55,606 bases of DNA from Methanomicrobiales archaeon HGW-Methanomicrobiales-2 (lineage in GTDB: Archaea > Halobacteriota > Methanomicrobia > Methanomicrobiales > Methanoculleaceae). Location: the NCBI GenBank assembly GCA_002839645.1, contig PGYL01000022.1, positions 1-55,606 of the forward strand. The letters are read 5' to 3'. Numbering within the stretch: the first letter of the stretch is position 1; every line of letters begins with the position of its first letter. A model generated the notes under the pieces. It worked only from the letters and a program-made list of their open reading frames with translations. It did no database searches and had not been told where the DNA came from. Shown here piece after piece: positions 44,821 to 54,596 of the stretch. The translations under genes were made by a program, and so were the position numbers.

Positions 44821-45180
44821 ATGCAGAGCGTCTGCACGGTCAATCAGACCGTCAAGTACCTCGGAAAGAAGTGGATGCTCCTGATCATCCTCGAACTCTA
44901 CAAAGGGGAGGGCTACACCCGGCGGTTCACCGAGATAAAGGAGCGGCTCCCGGGGATCACGGCGAAGGTCCTCTCGGCCCGACTGAAGGAACTGGAGGAG
45001 GAAGGCCTCGTCGAGAAGCACGTGGATGCCGGGACCGTCCCCGTCAGGAGCGAGTACACCCTCACGGCAAGCGGGCTTGGACTCGTCGAGGTGATCAAGG
45101 ATATCAAGCGGTGGGCGCTCGAGTGGAAGATCGAGAACCGGGCGTGCGGGGCGCAGGACTGTCACGACTGTGTGCTGTGA
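44821..45180 (+). CDS. HxlR-family transcriptional regulator with C-terminal Cys cluster
   Basis: 119-residue winged-helix DNA-binding protein of the HxlR type: LGKKWMLLIILELYKG, RFTEIKERLPGITAKVLSARLKELEEEGLVEKH (recognition helix and wing region), and YTLTASGLGLVEVIKDIKRWALEW. Its end, CGAQDCHDCVL, plus a Cys near the N-terminus, could sense redox state or bind metal or NO. Start ATG 44821 with a TATA box 27 nt upstream; the frame is open upstream but runs through the operator. Very likely it controls hcp and itself. Confidence 0.88.
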   Translation: MQSVCTVNQTVKYLGKKWMLLIILELYKGEGYTRRFTEIKERLPGITAKVLSARLKELEEEGLVEKHVDAGTVPVRSEYTLTASGLGLVEVIKDIKRWALEWKIENRACGAQDCHDCVL

Positions 45181-45349
45181 ATCGCCCTATAGGTGGGGCT
45201 TACGGCGGCCATTACGCGTCTCCTGAGCGGGCCGGGGAGAGGCGACTCTCCCCACCCGGCTGTGGTGCTCCGGCTTTGAGCTTCAATCGATCCGGGGCAG
45301 GACGGCGGCGCTGAAAACACTCCGCCCCGGCCGATAACTCTGCCGAAAA

Positions 45350-45378
45350 AAGGTATCAACCAGGAGAACCGATACCTT
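45350..45378 (+). repeat. 8-bp inverted repeat before ruvC
   Basis: AAGGTATC (45350-45357) and GATACCTT (45371-45378) are perfect complements with a 13-nt loop, ending 24 nt before the ruvC ATG. It can form a leader hairpin or serve as an operator. The half-sites GTATC/GATAC equal those of the hcp operator but with a different spacing. The rest of the 222-bp gap 45181-45402 shows nothing recognisable. Confidence 0.45.
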
Positions 45379-45402
45379 AGTGAACAGAAACCGGATTTAC
45401 CC

Positions 45403-45879
45403 ATGATCGTCATTGGTATCGACCCAGGGCTCGCAAGAACCGGCTACGGTGTCCTCAGCACCGGCGGCAGATCTCCGGTGCCGCTGACCTACGGCTGCAT
45501 AGAGACTGGCGCCGACCGCATCCACGAGGAGCGGTTGCTTGAGATCCACACGAGGATCTCCGATCTCTTCGACGAATACGATCCCGGGTGGGTCGCCGTG
45601 GAGCGGCTCTTCTTCTCCAGGAACACCACCTCGGCGATGCAGGTCAGCGAGGCACGCGGCGTCCTCCTCCTCGCCGCGGCACAGCACGGGGTCCCGATTG
45701 CCGAGTATACCCCCAATCAGGTCAAACAGGCGGTCACCGGGTCAGGGCGTGCCGATAAACATCAGATGCAGGAGATGATGCGCCGGCTCCTCAGGCTGGA
45801 GGAGGTGCCCCGGCCCGACGATGCCGCCGACGGCCTCGCCATCGCCCTCTGCCACATCAATATGGTGCAACTACGATGA
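45403..45879 (+). CDS. ruvC: Holliday junction resolvase RuvC
   Basis: Dimeric endonuclease that cuts four-way junctions. RNase H fold with the four catalytic carboxylates in place: D7 in IGIDPG, E67 in VAVERLFF, and D140 and D143 in RPDDAADGLAIALCH. 158 residues. Bacterial-type RuvC is uncommon in archaea, which normally use Hjc; here it starts a ruvC-ruvA-ruvB run with 4-bp overlaps. Confidence 0.94.
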   Translation: MIVIGIDPGLARTGYGVLSTGGRSPVPLTYGCIETGADRIHEERLLEIHTRISDLFDEYDPGWVAVERLFFSRNTTSAMQVSEARGVLLLAAAQHGVPIAEYTPNQVKQAVTGSGRADKHQMQEMMRRLLRLEEVPRPDDAADGLAIALCHINMVQLR

Positions 45880-46469
45880 TAGCCCAACTCTCGGGAGAAG
45901 TGATATCCACCGGCGACCGGTGGGTGGTGATCGATATCGGCGGCGTCGGCTACCGGGTGCAGGTGACCGGACCGGCGCTGGAGACCCTCGGGCAGGCGCA
46001 GGGCCGCGTTACGGTCCACACCCATATGGTGGTCCGCGATGACGATATCCGACTTTTCGGCTTTCTCCACCAGCGCGAACGGGAACTCTTCACGATCCTG
46101 ATCGGGGTCTCCGGCATCGGCCCCCAGATCGCCATGAACATCCTCTCCGGGATAGCGTTCGAGGACTTTGCCGTTGCAATCCTCGACGGCGACGAGAGGA
46201 CGCTCACCCGGATCCCCGGGATCGGGAAGAAGGGTGCCGGACGCCTGATCCTTGAGTTGAAGGAGAAGATGAAGAAGCATGCGGATACCCTCGCCGCCGG
46301 CAGGCGCCCGACCGAGGCCTCTGATGCCGCGAGCGCCCTCATATCGCTTGGGTTCTCACCCGGGGAAGCAGGGGAGGCGGTTGACGCCGTCCTCCCCCGT
46401 CACCCTGATGCGAACGTGCAGAACCTGATCCGCGCCGCTCTTGCACACCTCCGGGAGCGCCGGCCATGA
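45876..46469 (+). CDS. ruvA: Holliday junction branch migration protein RuvA
   Basis: Tetrameric junction-binding subunit that loads RuvB. N-terminal OB domain ([39 protein letters not shown]), tandem helix-hairpin-helix motifs in [16 protein letters not shown] and [22 protein letters not shown], then a flexible linker and the C-terminal RuvB-binding domain with [14 protein letters not shown]. 197 residues, normal. ATGA overlaps with both neighbours. Confidence 0.94.
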   Translation: MIAQLSGEVISTGDRWVVIDIGGVGYRVQVTGPALETLGQAQGRVTVHTHMVVRDDDIRLFGFLHQRERELFTILIGVSGIGPQIAMNILSGIAFEDFAVAILDGDERTLTRIPGIGKKGAGRLILELKEKMKKHADTLAAGRRPTEASDAASALISLGFSPGEAGEAVDAVLPRHPDANVQNLIRAALAHLRERRP

Positions 46470-47458
46470 ACGAACGCATCCCATCGCCCTCCCCCCTCAG
46501 CGGTGAACCCGACGAAGCAGCCATCAGGCCGGCGCGCCTCGACGAGTTCGTGGGCCAGCCGCAGATCAAGGAGGCTCTCGCCATCTCCATCGCCGCCGCA
46601 AAAAAACGCGGCGAGTCTCTCGACCACGTCCTCTTCTCAGGCCCACCGGGCCTCGGGAAGACGACGCTCGCCCAGATCATCGCGCGCGAGATGGGAGCCG
46701 GGATCAGGAGCACCACCGGGCCGGTGCTGGAACGGCCCGGCGACCTCGCCGCCCAGCTGACCGCCCTTGCCCACGGCGACGTCCTCTTCATCGACGAGAT
46801 CCATCGCCTCAACCCGGTGGTCGAGGAGATCCTCTACCCGGCGATGGAGGACTCCTGCATCGACGTGATGATCGGCGAGGGACCGGGTGCACGATCGGTC
46901 CAGCTCCCGCTGGAGGAGTTCACCCTCATCGGCGCCACGACGAAGGTCGGGCTGCTCGGCTCCCCTCTCCGTGACCGGTTCGGGTTCATCTTCCGCCTCA
47001 ACCTCTACGAAGTTCCCGATCTCGCGAAGATTGTGGAGCGGAGCGCCGGGATCATGCAGATCCCGATCACCCCCGATGGAGCGGATGAGATAGCAAAACG
47101 GAGCCGCGGGACACCCAGGATCGCAAACCGGCTGCTCCGCCGGGTGCGGGACTTCGCCACGGTCAAGGGGGACGGGAGTATCGACGCCGAGACGGCCGAT
47201 CGCGCCCTGACCATGCTCGGCATCGACCGCCTGGGCCTCGACGACCTCGACCGGCGGATCCTCTCGGTCATCGCAGACGATTTCGGCGGCGGGCCGGTGG
47301 GCGTCAAAACGATCGCGATATCGGTCGGCGAGGAGGTGCGGACCATCGAAGAGGTCTACGAGCCCTACCTGATCCAGATCGGGTTCATAAAACGCACGCC
47401 CCAGGGCCGGGAGACGACCGGGGCGGCCCTGCGCCACCTCGGAAGCGGTCTCAGATAA
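46466..47458 (+). CDS. ruvB: Holliday junction branch migration helicase RuvB
   Basis: Hexameric AAA+ motor for branch migration. [18 protein letters not shown], Walker A GPPGLGKT at residues 59-66, Walker [12 protein letters not shown], sensor 1 [11 protein letters not shown], arginine finger in LRDRFG, and the C-terminal winged helix with [18 protein letters not shown]. 330 residues. Its last 8 bp overlap the end of the convergent top6A, so there is no room for a terminator between the units. Confidence 0.95.
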   Translation: MNERIPSPSPLSGEPDEAAIRPARLDEFVGQPQIKEALAISIAAAKKRGESLDHVLFSGPPGLGKTTLAQIIAREMGAGIRSTTGPVLERPGDLAAQLTALAHGDVLFIDEIHRLNPVVEEILYPAMEDSCIDVMIGEGPGARSVQLPLEEFTLIGATTKVGLLGSPLRDRFGFIFRLNLYEVPDLAKIVERSAGIMQIPITPDGADEIAKRSRGTPRIANRLLRRVRDFATVKGDGSIDAETADRALTMLGIDRLGLDDLDRRILSVIADDFGGGPVGVKTIAISVGEEVRTIEEVYEPYLIQIGFIKRTPQGRETTGAALRHLGSGLR

Positions 47459-48539
47459 CCCCCATCTCCGACAACCTCGTCGGCAGGTACTCCTTCGTCA
47501 CAAAATCGAGTCCCCTGCTCGCGAACGCCTGCTGTTCCGACTTCACCTTCATATCGAGCTGCAGGTGGATCTGGTTATGCCAGTAATCGGTCGCAAACCT
47601 CGGATCCGTCAGCTCAGCCTTTAAGGCATTGATGTCCTGCTCTGTGAGGTGGTCGGAGGGGAGGTTGTAGTCGGATATGTCGGAGGGCTGCACGCCGATG
47701 AACTGCGCCTGGGGAGTCGCCAGAAGTTCCGACATGTGGGCGCTCTTGATCGAGCCGTAGGCGACGCTCGCGTAGATCCGGTAGGACCAGGGGTCGCCGT
47801 CGGTGAAGACGACCACCGGCAGGTTGAGCGAGTCGTTGAGTTTGCGCAGGACTCGGCGCGTGGAGCGTGCCGGCTGCCCTTTCAGGTGGACCAGGATCGC
47901 CCCGTACTCCTCGTCGAACCCGTTCTCCATCAGACGGGCATACATACCGCCGGTCTCGATGGCGATGACGAACTTTGCATCGTGGTCGATGAAGTCGAGG
48001 CTGTCGACGTTGTTCGGGATGGGGTAACCCGCCTCCCCGACATCCTCCTGGCAGTGCATCTCCCGCACGCCGCGCCGGGTGGTCTCCCGTATCTTCAGGG
48101 GCCCGAAGAGCGAGGCCCCGTCCTCCTCGGGCCGGAGGTGGAACGCCTCCCGCTGCACCTCCGTGATGATCTCGAGATCCTCGATTAAGAGGTTGCTCTC
48201 GTCCTGGGCGCCGAACTTCGCCTTCTTCCAGCCCTCGGAGATGTAGTAGAGTTCTCTTAATGTCGACGACCGGTTCTCCACGAGTTGCTTTTTTAAGAAC
48301 CAGACGAGGTAGGCCATCTTTAAGAGGTGGGCCGCGCCTTTTTCGGTCGTAGCCGCCCGGGTGCTCTCCCTATCGCCGTACTTCCAGACCTCGCTTTCGT
48401 CGTCGTACGCGATATTTAACTTCGTCCGCGTCGGCAGTCGGATGAACGGCACGATGCCGTCCCGTATCTGGTCGTACCAGGTGCGGGCGATACCGACGAG
48501 CCGTTCCTTTGCCAGCGCATCCATCTCTTCCCTAGACAT
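47451..48539 (-). CDS. top6A: DNA topoisomerase VI subunit A (Spo11-like)
   Basis: DNA-cleaving subunit of the type IIB topoisomerase that decatenates and relaxes DNA. The winged-helix CAP domain carries the nucleophilic tyrosine (Y98 or Y99) in [12 protein letters not shown]. The Toprim domain has the metal-binding Glu in [11 protein letters not shown] and the DxD in [11 protein letters not shown]. 362 residues, standard. ATG 48539 overlaps the top6B stop by 8 bp, so the two subunits are translationally coupled. Confidence 0.96.
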   Translation of the reverse strand: MSREEMDALAKERLVGIARTWYDQIRDGIVPFIRLPTRTKLNIAYDDESEVWKYGDRESTRAATTEKGAAHLLKMAYLVWFLKKQLVENRSSTLRELYYISEGWKKAKFGAQDESNLLIEDLEIITEVQREAFHLRPEEDGASLFGPLKIRETTRRGVREMHCQEDVGEAGYPIPNNVDSLDFIDHDAKFVIAIETGGMYARLMENGFDEEYGAILVHLKGQPARSTRRVLRKLNDSLNLPVVVFTDGDPWSYRIYASVAYGSIKSAHMSELLATPQAQFIGVQPSDISDYNLPSDHLTEQDINALKAELTDPRFATDYWHNQIHLQLDMKVKSEQQAFASRGLDFVTKEYLPTRLSEMGVI

Positions 48540-50334
48540 CGAGATCCACCACCACTTTCATGCCGTCCTCCACGCCGCGCAGATCGAGCGATCCGTCGCC
48601 CACCCCCGTGTAGGCGACCTGCCAGGCCGCGCCGGGGGCAAGTGTGCACCGCCAGACCTTGTTGTACTCCCCGTCGAGATTGTCCGTGAAGTCCGGCCGG
48701 GGCTCTGCATCCGCCGCCGCATCACGCGAGAGGTTGTAGAGGACGAACGTAACCTCCCGCGCGGTGTGGTTGTTCACGTCGATACGGACTTTCCCGTCGC
48801 TCGTCCGCTTCTTGGCGACGATCTTTCGCATGATCTTTCCCTCGATCGGCGAGGTGTCCACCAGGGGAAGCTCGACGATCTCGCTCACTTTCGCGGCGAT
48901 CTCGGGGATGATCGAGCATATCGCCCGGGCCCGGTCGTCCTGCTGCTTCTTTTTGTCCCGGTGGGAGAGGTAACTCTTGAGTTCCCGGCCGAGTTCCTGG
49001 AGCACGAGGACGACCTCCCGCTCGATCTCCGGGATGGACGCGACCGCGTCCTTGCTCTCGCTCGTGAAGGGGACGTTCGTGGACGCCACGTGGACCATGA
49101 TCAGCGCCGGGCCCATGGGGAGGCCCTGCTGCGAGAGGCCGTAACCCTTCCAGTTCACCTGGGAGACGCAGTTCGTGATCGCGCAGGCGCCCTGCTGGTA
49201 GAGGAGCGGGACGCGGTTTGCGAACCGGAAGAGTTGGGCGGTGCCTTCGGGTGGAACCTTGCCGCCGTAGCCGATCGCCGCCTCGATGATGAACGAGTGC
49301 CCGCCGTGGACCATGCTCGGGCGGGTGCGGGCTTTGATGAAGTCGAGCTGGATCTCCTTCTCAAGCCCCCTGCAGATCAGGTCTTCCCCGATGGGGGAGA
49401 GGCACTGCTGCGCCGGCGGGGCCGGGACCTTCACGGCCTGCATGGCGTCGAGGAGCCGCTTTAATTCGTCCGATTCGAGTTTGTTCACTTTCCGGGCGGG
49501 CTTGAGTTTTGCGAGCGCGATCATCTCGTCCGCGGTCTTCTTCCCGACCCGGGAGAAACTGCCGACGAGGAACTCCTCGACTGTCCCGGTGCTCGCGGCC
49601 GCGATCCTCTTCAAGGCCCCGAACTCGATCCCGTGCGGGTGGGGGAGGATGGGCTTTGGGCACGGGGGAACCTCGCTACTCACCCGCTCGAACGTCGTCA
49701 CCTCGCCGTCGATATCGGCCGTGATCCGGGCGTGTGGGTTGACGATTGCGGTGAGGCGGAGGTAGTCCACCAGCCGCTTCTTTGCGGCAAGGGAACTCTT
49801 GAACTGGATCTCGATCCTCGTCCCGTGCATCCGGTCCCAGTCGATCTCTTCATGGCTGACGATCTCGGGCTCGTTGGTCTCGGTCTTGATCATCAGCTCG
49901 AACCGGTGGGCCCTCGCCTTTGCCCCCGTCCGGGAGATGACCAGCGCCGGGGTGCCGGTGGTGAGCTGCGCATACAGCACCGCCGCCGATATCCCGATAC
50001 CCTGCTGCCCCCGGCTCTGCCGGATCTGGTGGAACCGCGACCCGTAGAGGAGCTTCCCGAAGACCAGGGGGACGTTCTCCGGCACGATCCCGGGACCGTT
50101 GTCCTCGACCGTTATCCGGTAGACCTCGGCATCGATCCTCTTTATGCCGACAAAGATGTCGGGGAGCACCTCCGCCTCCTCGCAGGCGTCGAGCGCGTTG
50201 TCCACCGCCTCCTTGATGGTGGTGATGATGCCGCGGGTCGGGGAGTCGAAGCCGAGCAGGTGCTTGTTCTTCTCGAAGAACTCCGCGACGCTGATGCTCC
50301 GCTGCTGTTTGGCGAGGTCTTCAGCAAGCACCAT
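48532..50334 (-). CDS. top6B: DNA topoisomerase VI subunit B
   Basis: ATPase subunit of topoisomerase VI. From ATG 50334 ([20 protein letters not shown]) the 600 residues show the GHKL ATPase: N-box [24 protein letters not shown], and the glycine-rich lid [17 protein letters not shown]; then the helix-two-turns-helix and transducer domains. A good ribosome binding site, GGAGAGGAG, ends 7 nt before this ATG although it lies inside the upstream synthetase reading frame, so independent initiation is likely. The C-terminal extension of about 80 residues has an Ig-like look. The stop overlaps top6A. Confidence 0.93.
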   Translation of the reverse strand: MVLAEDLAKQQRSISVAEFFEKNKHLLGFDSPTRGIITTIKEAVDNALDACEEAEVLPDIFVGIKRIDAEVYRITVEDNGPGIVPENVPLVFGKLLYGSRFHQIRQSRGQQGIGISAAVLYAQLTTGTPALVISRTGAKARAHRFELMIKTETNEPEIVSHEEIDWDRMHGTRIEIQFKSSLAAKKRLVDYLRLTAIVNPHARITADIDGEVTTFERVSSEVPPCPKPILPHPHGIEFGALKRIAAASTGTVEEFLVGSFSRVGKKTADEMIALAKLKPARKVNKLESDELKRLLDAMQAVKVPAPPAQQCLSPIGEDLICRGLEKEIQLDFIKARTRPSMVHGGHSFIIEAAIGYGGKVPPEGTAQLFRFANRVPLLYQQGACAITNCVSQVNWKGYGLSQQGLPMGPALIMVHVASTNVPFTSESKDAVASIPEIEREVVLVLQELGRELKSYLSHRDKKKQQDDRARAICSIIPEIAAKVSEIVELPLVDTSPIEGKIMRKIVAKKRTSDGKVRIDVNNHTAREVTFVLYNLSRDAAADAEPRPDFTDNLDGEYNKVWRCTLAPGAAWQVAYTGVGDGSLDLRGVEDGMKVVVDLDV

Positions 50335-51528
50335 GCCGAGGCTCCTCTCCTGCTGCTCGCCGGAGTGGAGGTTCTTGAGGGTCACCGTGCCCGCCTCGAC
50401 CTCACGCTTCCCGAGGACCACGGCAAAGTCTGCGGTCTTGGCGGCGTGAGAGACCTGGGCACCCATCCCCCGCTGCATCAGGTCGGCTTCGGCCCGGATC
50501 CCCGCATTCCGGAAGGCCCGGGCAACCTCGAGCGCCCGCGCCCGTGCTTCGGGCATGCAGACGACGCCGACGACAGGTCTGCTCTCCAGCGCAAAGTCCC
50601 CGACTGAGACCATGACCCGGTCAAACCCTATGGCGAACCCCGAAGAGGCGACGTCGTCGCCGCCGAAGAGGTGGGCGAGCCGGTAGGTGCCGCCGCCGAG
50701 GATCTGGTTCTCCGCGCCGAGGTTCCTGGCGAACGCCTCAAAGACCATTCCCGTGTAGTAGTCAAGCCCCCGGGCGATCCCGAAGTCCGGCTGGTAGTTG
50801 ATATTCTGGGAGTCGAGGAGTGCGAACGTCTCTTCGATCCGCGCGCGTTCCGGGACGTCCCCCACGATCTCGAAGATCTCGGGGATGGTGCGGCACTCCG
50901 AGAGGGCGGCAAGGGGCTCGGTGAGGCGGGTGAGCCCCCGGCCGACGAGCGCCGCTTTGAGCCCTTCCTGGTCGTGCTTGTCGAGACAGGCCATGATCGC
51001 CCGCTGGTCGCCGGGGGCGAGGTCGGCGAGGAGATGCTTCATCGGCGCGAGGTGGCCGACATGGAGGTCGAACGTGACGTCGCTCGACCGGAGCGTCTCG
51101 TCGGCGAGCATGATCACCTCGGCGTCTGCGCTTGCCGTGTCCGCGCCGATCAGCTCGACGCCGAACTGCCAGAACTGCCGGTAACGGCCTTTCTGGGGGC
51201 GCTCGTAGCGGAAACAGTCGGCGAAGTAGCACCAGCGGATGGGTTTGGGGAGGACTTTGCCCTCGTTGACGTACATCCGCAACACCGCTGCCGTCACCTC
51301 GGGCCGGAGCGTCATCTGCCTGCCGCCCTTGTCTTCGAAGACGTACATCTCCTGCATGATCCCTTCGCCGGACTTCATCGTGAAGAGTTCAAGGTGTTCG
51401 AAGTCGGGCGTGCAGACCTCCCGGTATCCCCACCTGCGGGTCGCTTCCCGCATCCTCTGCTCGATCAGCCGCCGTCGTTCCATCTCGTCGGGTAAAAAAT
51501 CCCGCGTTCCCCGTGGTTTCTGAAGCAT
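48532..51528 (-). CDS. hisS: Continuous reading frame: histidyl-tRNA synthetase joined to topoisomerase VI subunit B
   Basis: From ATG 51528 ([20 protein letters not shown]) the first 398 codons encode histidyl-tRNA synthetase: class II motif 2 with [21 protein letters not shown], the histidine-binding [12 protein letters not shown], motif 3 with [11 protein letters not shown], and the anticodon-binding domain from [10 protein letters not shown] to [12 protein letters not shown]. No stop codon follows; the frame passes through ERSLG straight into the start of Top6B and ends at 48532, 998 codons in all. In one alternative frame a TGA lies at 50323-50321, just inside top6B, where a normal overlapping hisS stop would be expected. 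It is therefore either a true fusion or a single indel near the hisS end. The synthetase part is nearly full length. Confidence 0.8.
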   Translation of the reverse strand: MLQKPRGTRDFLPDEMERRRLIEQRMREATRRWGYREVCTPDFEHLELFTMKSGEGIMQEMYVFEDKGGRQMTLRPEVTAAVLRMYVNEGKVLPKPIRWCYFADCFRYERPQKGRYRQFWQFGVELIGADTASADAEVIMLADETLRSSDVTFDLHVGHLAPMKHLLADLAPGDQRAIMACLDKHDQEGLKAALVGRGLTRLTEPLAALSECRTIPEIFEIVGDVPERARIEETFALLDSQNINYQPDFGIARGLDYYTGMVFEAFARNLGAENQILGGGTYRLAHLFGGDDVASSGFAIGFDRVMVSVGDFALESRPVVGVVCMPEARARALEVARAFRNAGIRAEADLMQRGMGAQVSHAAKTADFAVVLGKREVEAGTVTLKNLHSGEQQERSLGMVLAEDLAKQQRSISVAEFFEKNKHLLGFDSPTRGIITTIKEAVDNALDACEEAEVLPDIFVGIKRIDAEVYRITVEDNGPGIVPENVPLVFGKLLYGSRFHQIRQSRGQQGIGISAAVLYAQLTTGTPALVISRTGAKARAHRFELMIKTETNEPEIVSHEEIDWDRMHGTRIEIQFKSSLAAKKRLVDYLRLTAIVNPHARITADIDGEVTTFERVSSEVPPCPKPILPHPHGIEFGALKRIAAASTGTVEEFLVGSFSRVGKKTADEMIALAKLKPARKVNKLESDELKRLLDAMQAVKVPAPPAQQCLSPIGEDLICRGLEKEIQLDFIKARTRPSMVHGGHSFIIEAAIGYGGKVPPEGTAQLFRFANRVPLLYQQGACAITNCVSQVNWKGYGLSQQGLPMGPALIMVHVASTNVPFTSESKDAVASIPEIEREVVLVLQELGRELKSYLSHRDKKKQQDDRARAICSIIPEIAAKVSEIVELPLVDTSPIEGKIMRKIVAKKRTSDGKVRIDVNNHTAREVTFVLYNLSRDAAADAEPRPDFTDNLDGEYNKVWRCTLAPGAAWQVAYTGVGDGSLDLRGVEDGMKVVVDLDV

Positions 51529-51544
51529 TCGGTATTCTCCTGAA

Positions 51545-51877
51545 CTAAAGTCTCTTGCGTGAGCCCTTATCTTTTGTGCGCTCTGCCCTGCCGAAGAACC
51601 GCGCGCCGGTACCTTCACCGTGCCATACGTTCTCCCGGTCGACCCGGCCCTGAAGGTAGAGGGCTAAAAGGACCAGGCCGAGGCCGAGGTACTCCCATGC
51701 TTCGGCAAACGCGGTGACAAAGAAGCCAAGCAGCGCGAGAGCCGTATAGGGTACTCCCCGGTAGGCTGCCGTCCGGTAGCCGGGAAGGCCTGTTCTGGAA
51801 AAGATCCGCAGGTCGCGGAGCCACAGGAAAGCGGTGACGGCAAGGCCGAACCCTGCGACGTAGACAAGATAGGACAT
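51545..51877 (-). CDS. Small membrane protein of unknown function
   Basis: 110 residues with three probable transmembrane helices (about 3-20, 44-60 and 62-80) and a basic, soluble C-terminus (FFGRAERTKDKGSRKRL). No family recognised. It lies 16 nt upstream of the hisS start on the same strand and is probably the first gene of the hisS-top6B-top6A unit. Confidence 0.65.
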   Translation of the reverse strand: MSYLVYVAGFGLAVTAFLWLRDLRIFSRTGLPGYRTAAYRGVPYTALALLGFFVTAFAEAWEYLGLGLVLLALYLQGRVDRENVWHGEGTGARFFGRAERTKDKGSRKRL

Positions 51878-51886
51878 GAGATGAAG

Positions 51887-51898
51887 TAATATTATACT
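51887..51898. promoter_or_regulatory. Shared AT-rich promoter element between larB and the small membrane protein
   Basis: TAATATTATACT reads as a TATA-like element on both strands. It lies 27-38 nt before the larB ATG and 10-21 nt before the membrane-protein ATG; the fit is better for larB, which may be leaderless. Confidence 0.45.
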
Positions 51899-51924
51899 TA
51901 CACCCCTATTTTTGTTATCGAACT

Positions 51925-52698
51925 ATGCTGCCGAATGCCACCATCAGGGACATCCTCCGGATGTATTGTAACGGTGAGATATCTGAGGACGAGGCGACGG
52001 CCGCCATCGAAGGGCTCCGCATCGAGGTGATCGACGGCATGGCCCGGATCGATGCCGGGCGGAGCGTGCGCTGCGGGATGCCCGAGGTGGTGCTCGCCGA
52101 GGGGAAGGATCCTCTGGCCTTTGCAAACATCATGCTCGCGCAGGTGAAGGCATCGGGCCGGTGTGTCGCCACTCGTGTCTCGCCGGAGCATATTGAGGCT
52201 CTCCAGGCCCGGCTACCGCCGGAGGTCCGGATGGAGCACCGGGAGGCGGCACGGGCCATCGTCCTCTCGACGGGAGATGCGCCCGCCTCACGGGGGGGGA
52301 CCGTTGCCATCCTCACTGCAGGGACATCCGACATCCCTGTCGCCGAAGAAGCGAGGCTGATCGCTGAGGAGATGGGATGCGAGGTCAGGACCGCTTACGA
52401 CGTCGGCGTGGCGGGGATCCACCGCCTTTTCTCGGCGCTCAGGGACCTGATACCGGCAGATGTCTTCATCGTGATCGCCGGGCGGGAAGGGACACTCCCG
52501 GCGATCGTCGCGGGGCTGGTCGACCGCCCGGTGATCGGTGTCCCGGTGAGCACCGGCTACGGCTACATGGGGGCCGGCGAGGCGGCGCTTGCGAGCATGC
52601 TCCAGGCATGCTCCGTCCTCGCGGTCGTGAACATCGACGCCGGGTTCACGGCGGGCGCGTTTGCCGCGCAGATCGCACACGGGGGCAGGCGGGCATGA
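51925..52698 (+). CDS. larB: LarB, pyridinium-3,5-biscarboxylate mononucleotide synthase
   Basis: Carboxylates and hydrolyses nicotinic acid adenine dinucleotide, the first step to the nickel-pincer nucleotide cofactor. The C-terminal half resembles PurE-type AIR carboxylases: [53 protein letters not shown]. 257 residues with the usual helical N-terminus ([18 protein letters not shown]). Its stop overlaps the nadM start, a fitting pair because both handle nicotinate/nicotinamide nucleotides. LarE is encoded at 17402-18175. Confidence 0.92.
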   Translation: MLPNATIRDILRMYCNGEISEDEATAAIEGLRIEVIDGMARIDAGRSVRCGMPEVVLAEGKDPLAFANIMLAQVKASGRCVATRVSPEHIEALQARLPPEVRMEHREAARAIVLSTGDAPASRGGTVAILTAGTSDIPVAEEARLIAEEMGCEVRTAYDVGVAGIHRLFSALRDLIPADVFIVIAGREGTLPAIVAGLVDRPVIGVPVSTGYGYMGAGEAALASMLQACSVLAVVNIDAGFTAGAFAAQIAHGGRRA

Positions 52699-53201
52699 GC
52701 CGGGGGTTCTACGTCGGGCGGTTCCAGCCCTACCATAACGGGCACCAGTCGGTGCTGGAGAGAATAGCCTGCTCTGCCGACGAAATCGTCATCGGGGTGG
52801 GGAGCGCCCAGCTCTCCCATACTGTGGCAAACCCGTTCACTGCAGGAGAACGGGTGCTGATGCTCACGCGGTCGCTTGCCGACCTCGAGTGTCCGTTCTA
52901 CGTCATCCCCCTCGAGGATGTCCAGCGCAATGCCCTCTGGGTTGCTCACGTCCGGGCGATGACACCGCCGTTCGATACGGTCTACTCGAGCAACCCCCTC
53001 GTCATGCAACTTTTCACCGAGGCGGGGGTGGACGTCCAGTCGCCCGACATGTACGAGCGGCTGACGCACTCCGGCACTGCCATCAGACAGCGGATGCTCG
53101 ACGGTGAACCCTGGGAGCACCTGGTCCCCACCGCCGTGGTGGACGTCATTCGGGAGATCCACGGCGTGGAGCGGCTGCAGCGGATTGCAGGGAGTGATTG
53201 A
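52695..53201 (+). CDS. nadM: Nicotinamide-nucleotide adenylyltransferase, archaeal type
   Basis: Makes NAD from NMN and ATP. The nucleotidyl transferase signature [13 protein letters not shown] near the N-terminus contains the HxGH-type histidines, and the C-terminal SGTAIRQRM is the ISSTxxR-like motif of the archaeal enzyme. 168 residues. ATG 52695 overlaps the larB stop (ATGA); the frame is open upstream only because it runs antisense-like through larB. Confidence 0.93.
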   Translation: MSRGFYVGRFQPYHNGHQSVLERIACSADEIVIGVGSAQLSHTVANPFTAGERVLMLTRSLADLECPFYVIPLEDVQRNALWVAHVRAMTPPFDTVYSSNPLVMQLFTEAGVDVQSPDMYERLTHSGTAIRQRMLDGEPWEHLVPTAVVDVIREIHGVERLQRIAGSD

Positions 53202-53213
53202 GGGGTGGACCAT

Positions 53214-54418
53214 GTTTAAGCAACTGCGAGACCTCTTTCGGCGGACCGAGGCCGCGGAAGAGAAGTTAGAACTCTCCTTTGACGACCTTCCGGGCTGGCT
53301 GGATGCCCGCGAGGAAGAGACCGGGAAAGAACTCTCCAGTGCGACGGGGCCTTCGCGGGAGGCGATCAGCGGCACCCTCGGCAGCCTCAGGGAGGCGATC
53401 GCCCGTATGGAGACGGCCGACGGTGATGAGGAGGTCCACCCCCGTCTCCGGGATATTTCACGAAAGGCCCTCCCGGGATTCACGAAGTCCATGGCCCAGA
53501 TCCTCTCCCGCGAGCCTTCCGGCGACCCGGAGACTTTCTACACCGCCGCCGCCGAGATTTTGAAGGGCGCGATCAAGGCGTTGAAAGGACAGGGGAAGTA
53601 CCTCGCCTCCCTCTACCCTGAGGAGATGAAGGAGGTGCGCACCGCCGTCAGGGATCTGGGGCGGGAGATCAACACCATGACCGAGGCGATCACCCGCGCC
53701 CGTGCTGGCCGGAAGCAGGTGACAGACGTCCGGGAGTCGTATGAATCCCTTGTTTTGACCCGCGAGGAGTATACCGCCGCTTCTGGCCAGGTGCGGGAGT
53801 TCGGGGCGGCGCTTGCGAAAGCGGAGAAGAAGATCCGGGAGGCCGAACAGGGCCTCGCTGACCTCAAGCAGCGCCCGGATTACGCCAGAGAGCAGGAGAT
53901 CGAGGAGAGGATCCGTGAACTCGATGCCGTGGACGAGGAGACCGGGCGAGAGATCGCAGCTCTCCGAACTCCTGCCGTCCATCTCTTCCGGAAGGCCGAA
54001 AAGGTGGCCGGAAAGGCAGGGGATAGTGCGGCGGCCGCGGCGATAGGCCGGGTCCTCGATGCCTACACGGGCAGCCTCGCGGGTGACGAGGAAGACCCGG
54101 CAGGCCTGACCGAAGCGGTGATGCCGGCTATTCTCGCCATGATCGGACGCCGAGACCTTGCCCTCAAGAACCAGGATGAGGTCCGTCTCTTCTCGGACCC
54201 CGATACCCTGCCCGCCGGAGGAGCAGCATCTTACGGCTACGCTCGCACGACTGCAGCGGGAGCGCGAGGCAAAGGCTGCAGCGCGGGCCCGGGCGGAGAA
54301 CCAGCAGGAGATGTCGCAGGCCTCGTATGCCACAGAATGCGAGAGGCTCCGGTCCCGCGCGGCTGCTCTTGCCGGCCGGGATGTGGAGGTCGACGTGCCC
54401 GACCTCCCGCCCGCCTGA
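53214..54418 (+). pseudogene. Coiled-coil protein gene with a frameshift near its 3' end
   Basis: From ATG 53214 (MFKQLRDLFRRTEAAEEKLEL) the product is acidic, highly helical and has coiled-coil heptads, especially about residues 140-260. No family recognised. Up to about 54220 (SDPDTLP) the sequence is plausible; beyond, the same frame turns into a Gly/Arg/Cys-rich nonsense run to a stop at 54480. The neighbouring frame continues naturally with EEQHLTATLARLQRERE and ends at a TGA at 54418. One extra base in CCCGCCGGAGG (54208-54218) explains this. It could be decay or a sequencing error. Twelve nt after nadM. Confidence 0.6.
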
Positions 54419-54596
54419 CCGGCCGGGAGTGGAAGCACCGCCAGGTGCGAAGTGCGGCGGACAAAAGATCCGGAGCATGAGCACTCGACGGGTGCAAAGT
54501 GCGACTTCTACACAGGGGGAAGGAGCATGGTCACCGTTAGGTGCGAAGGGAAACTCTGTTTATGCTCTGTGCACAAACTGTTCCTGAGAACAGGTG

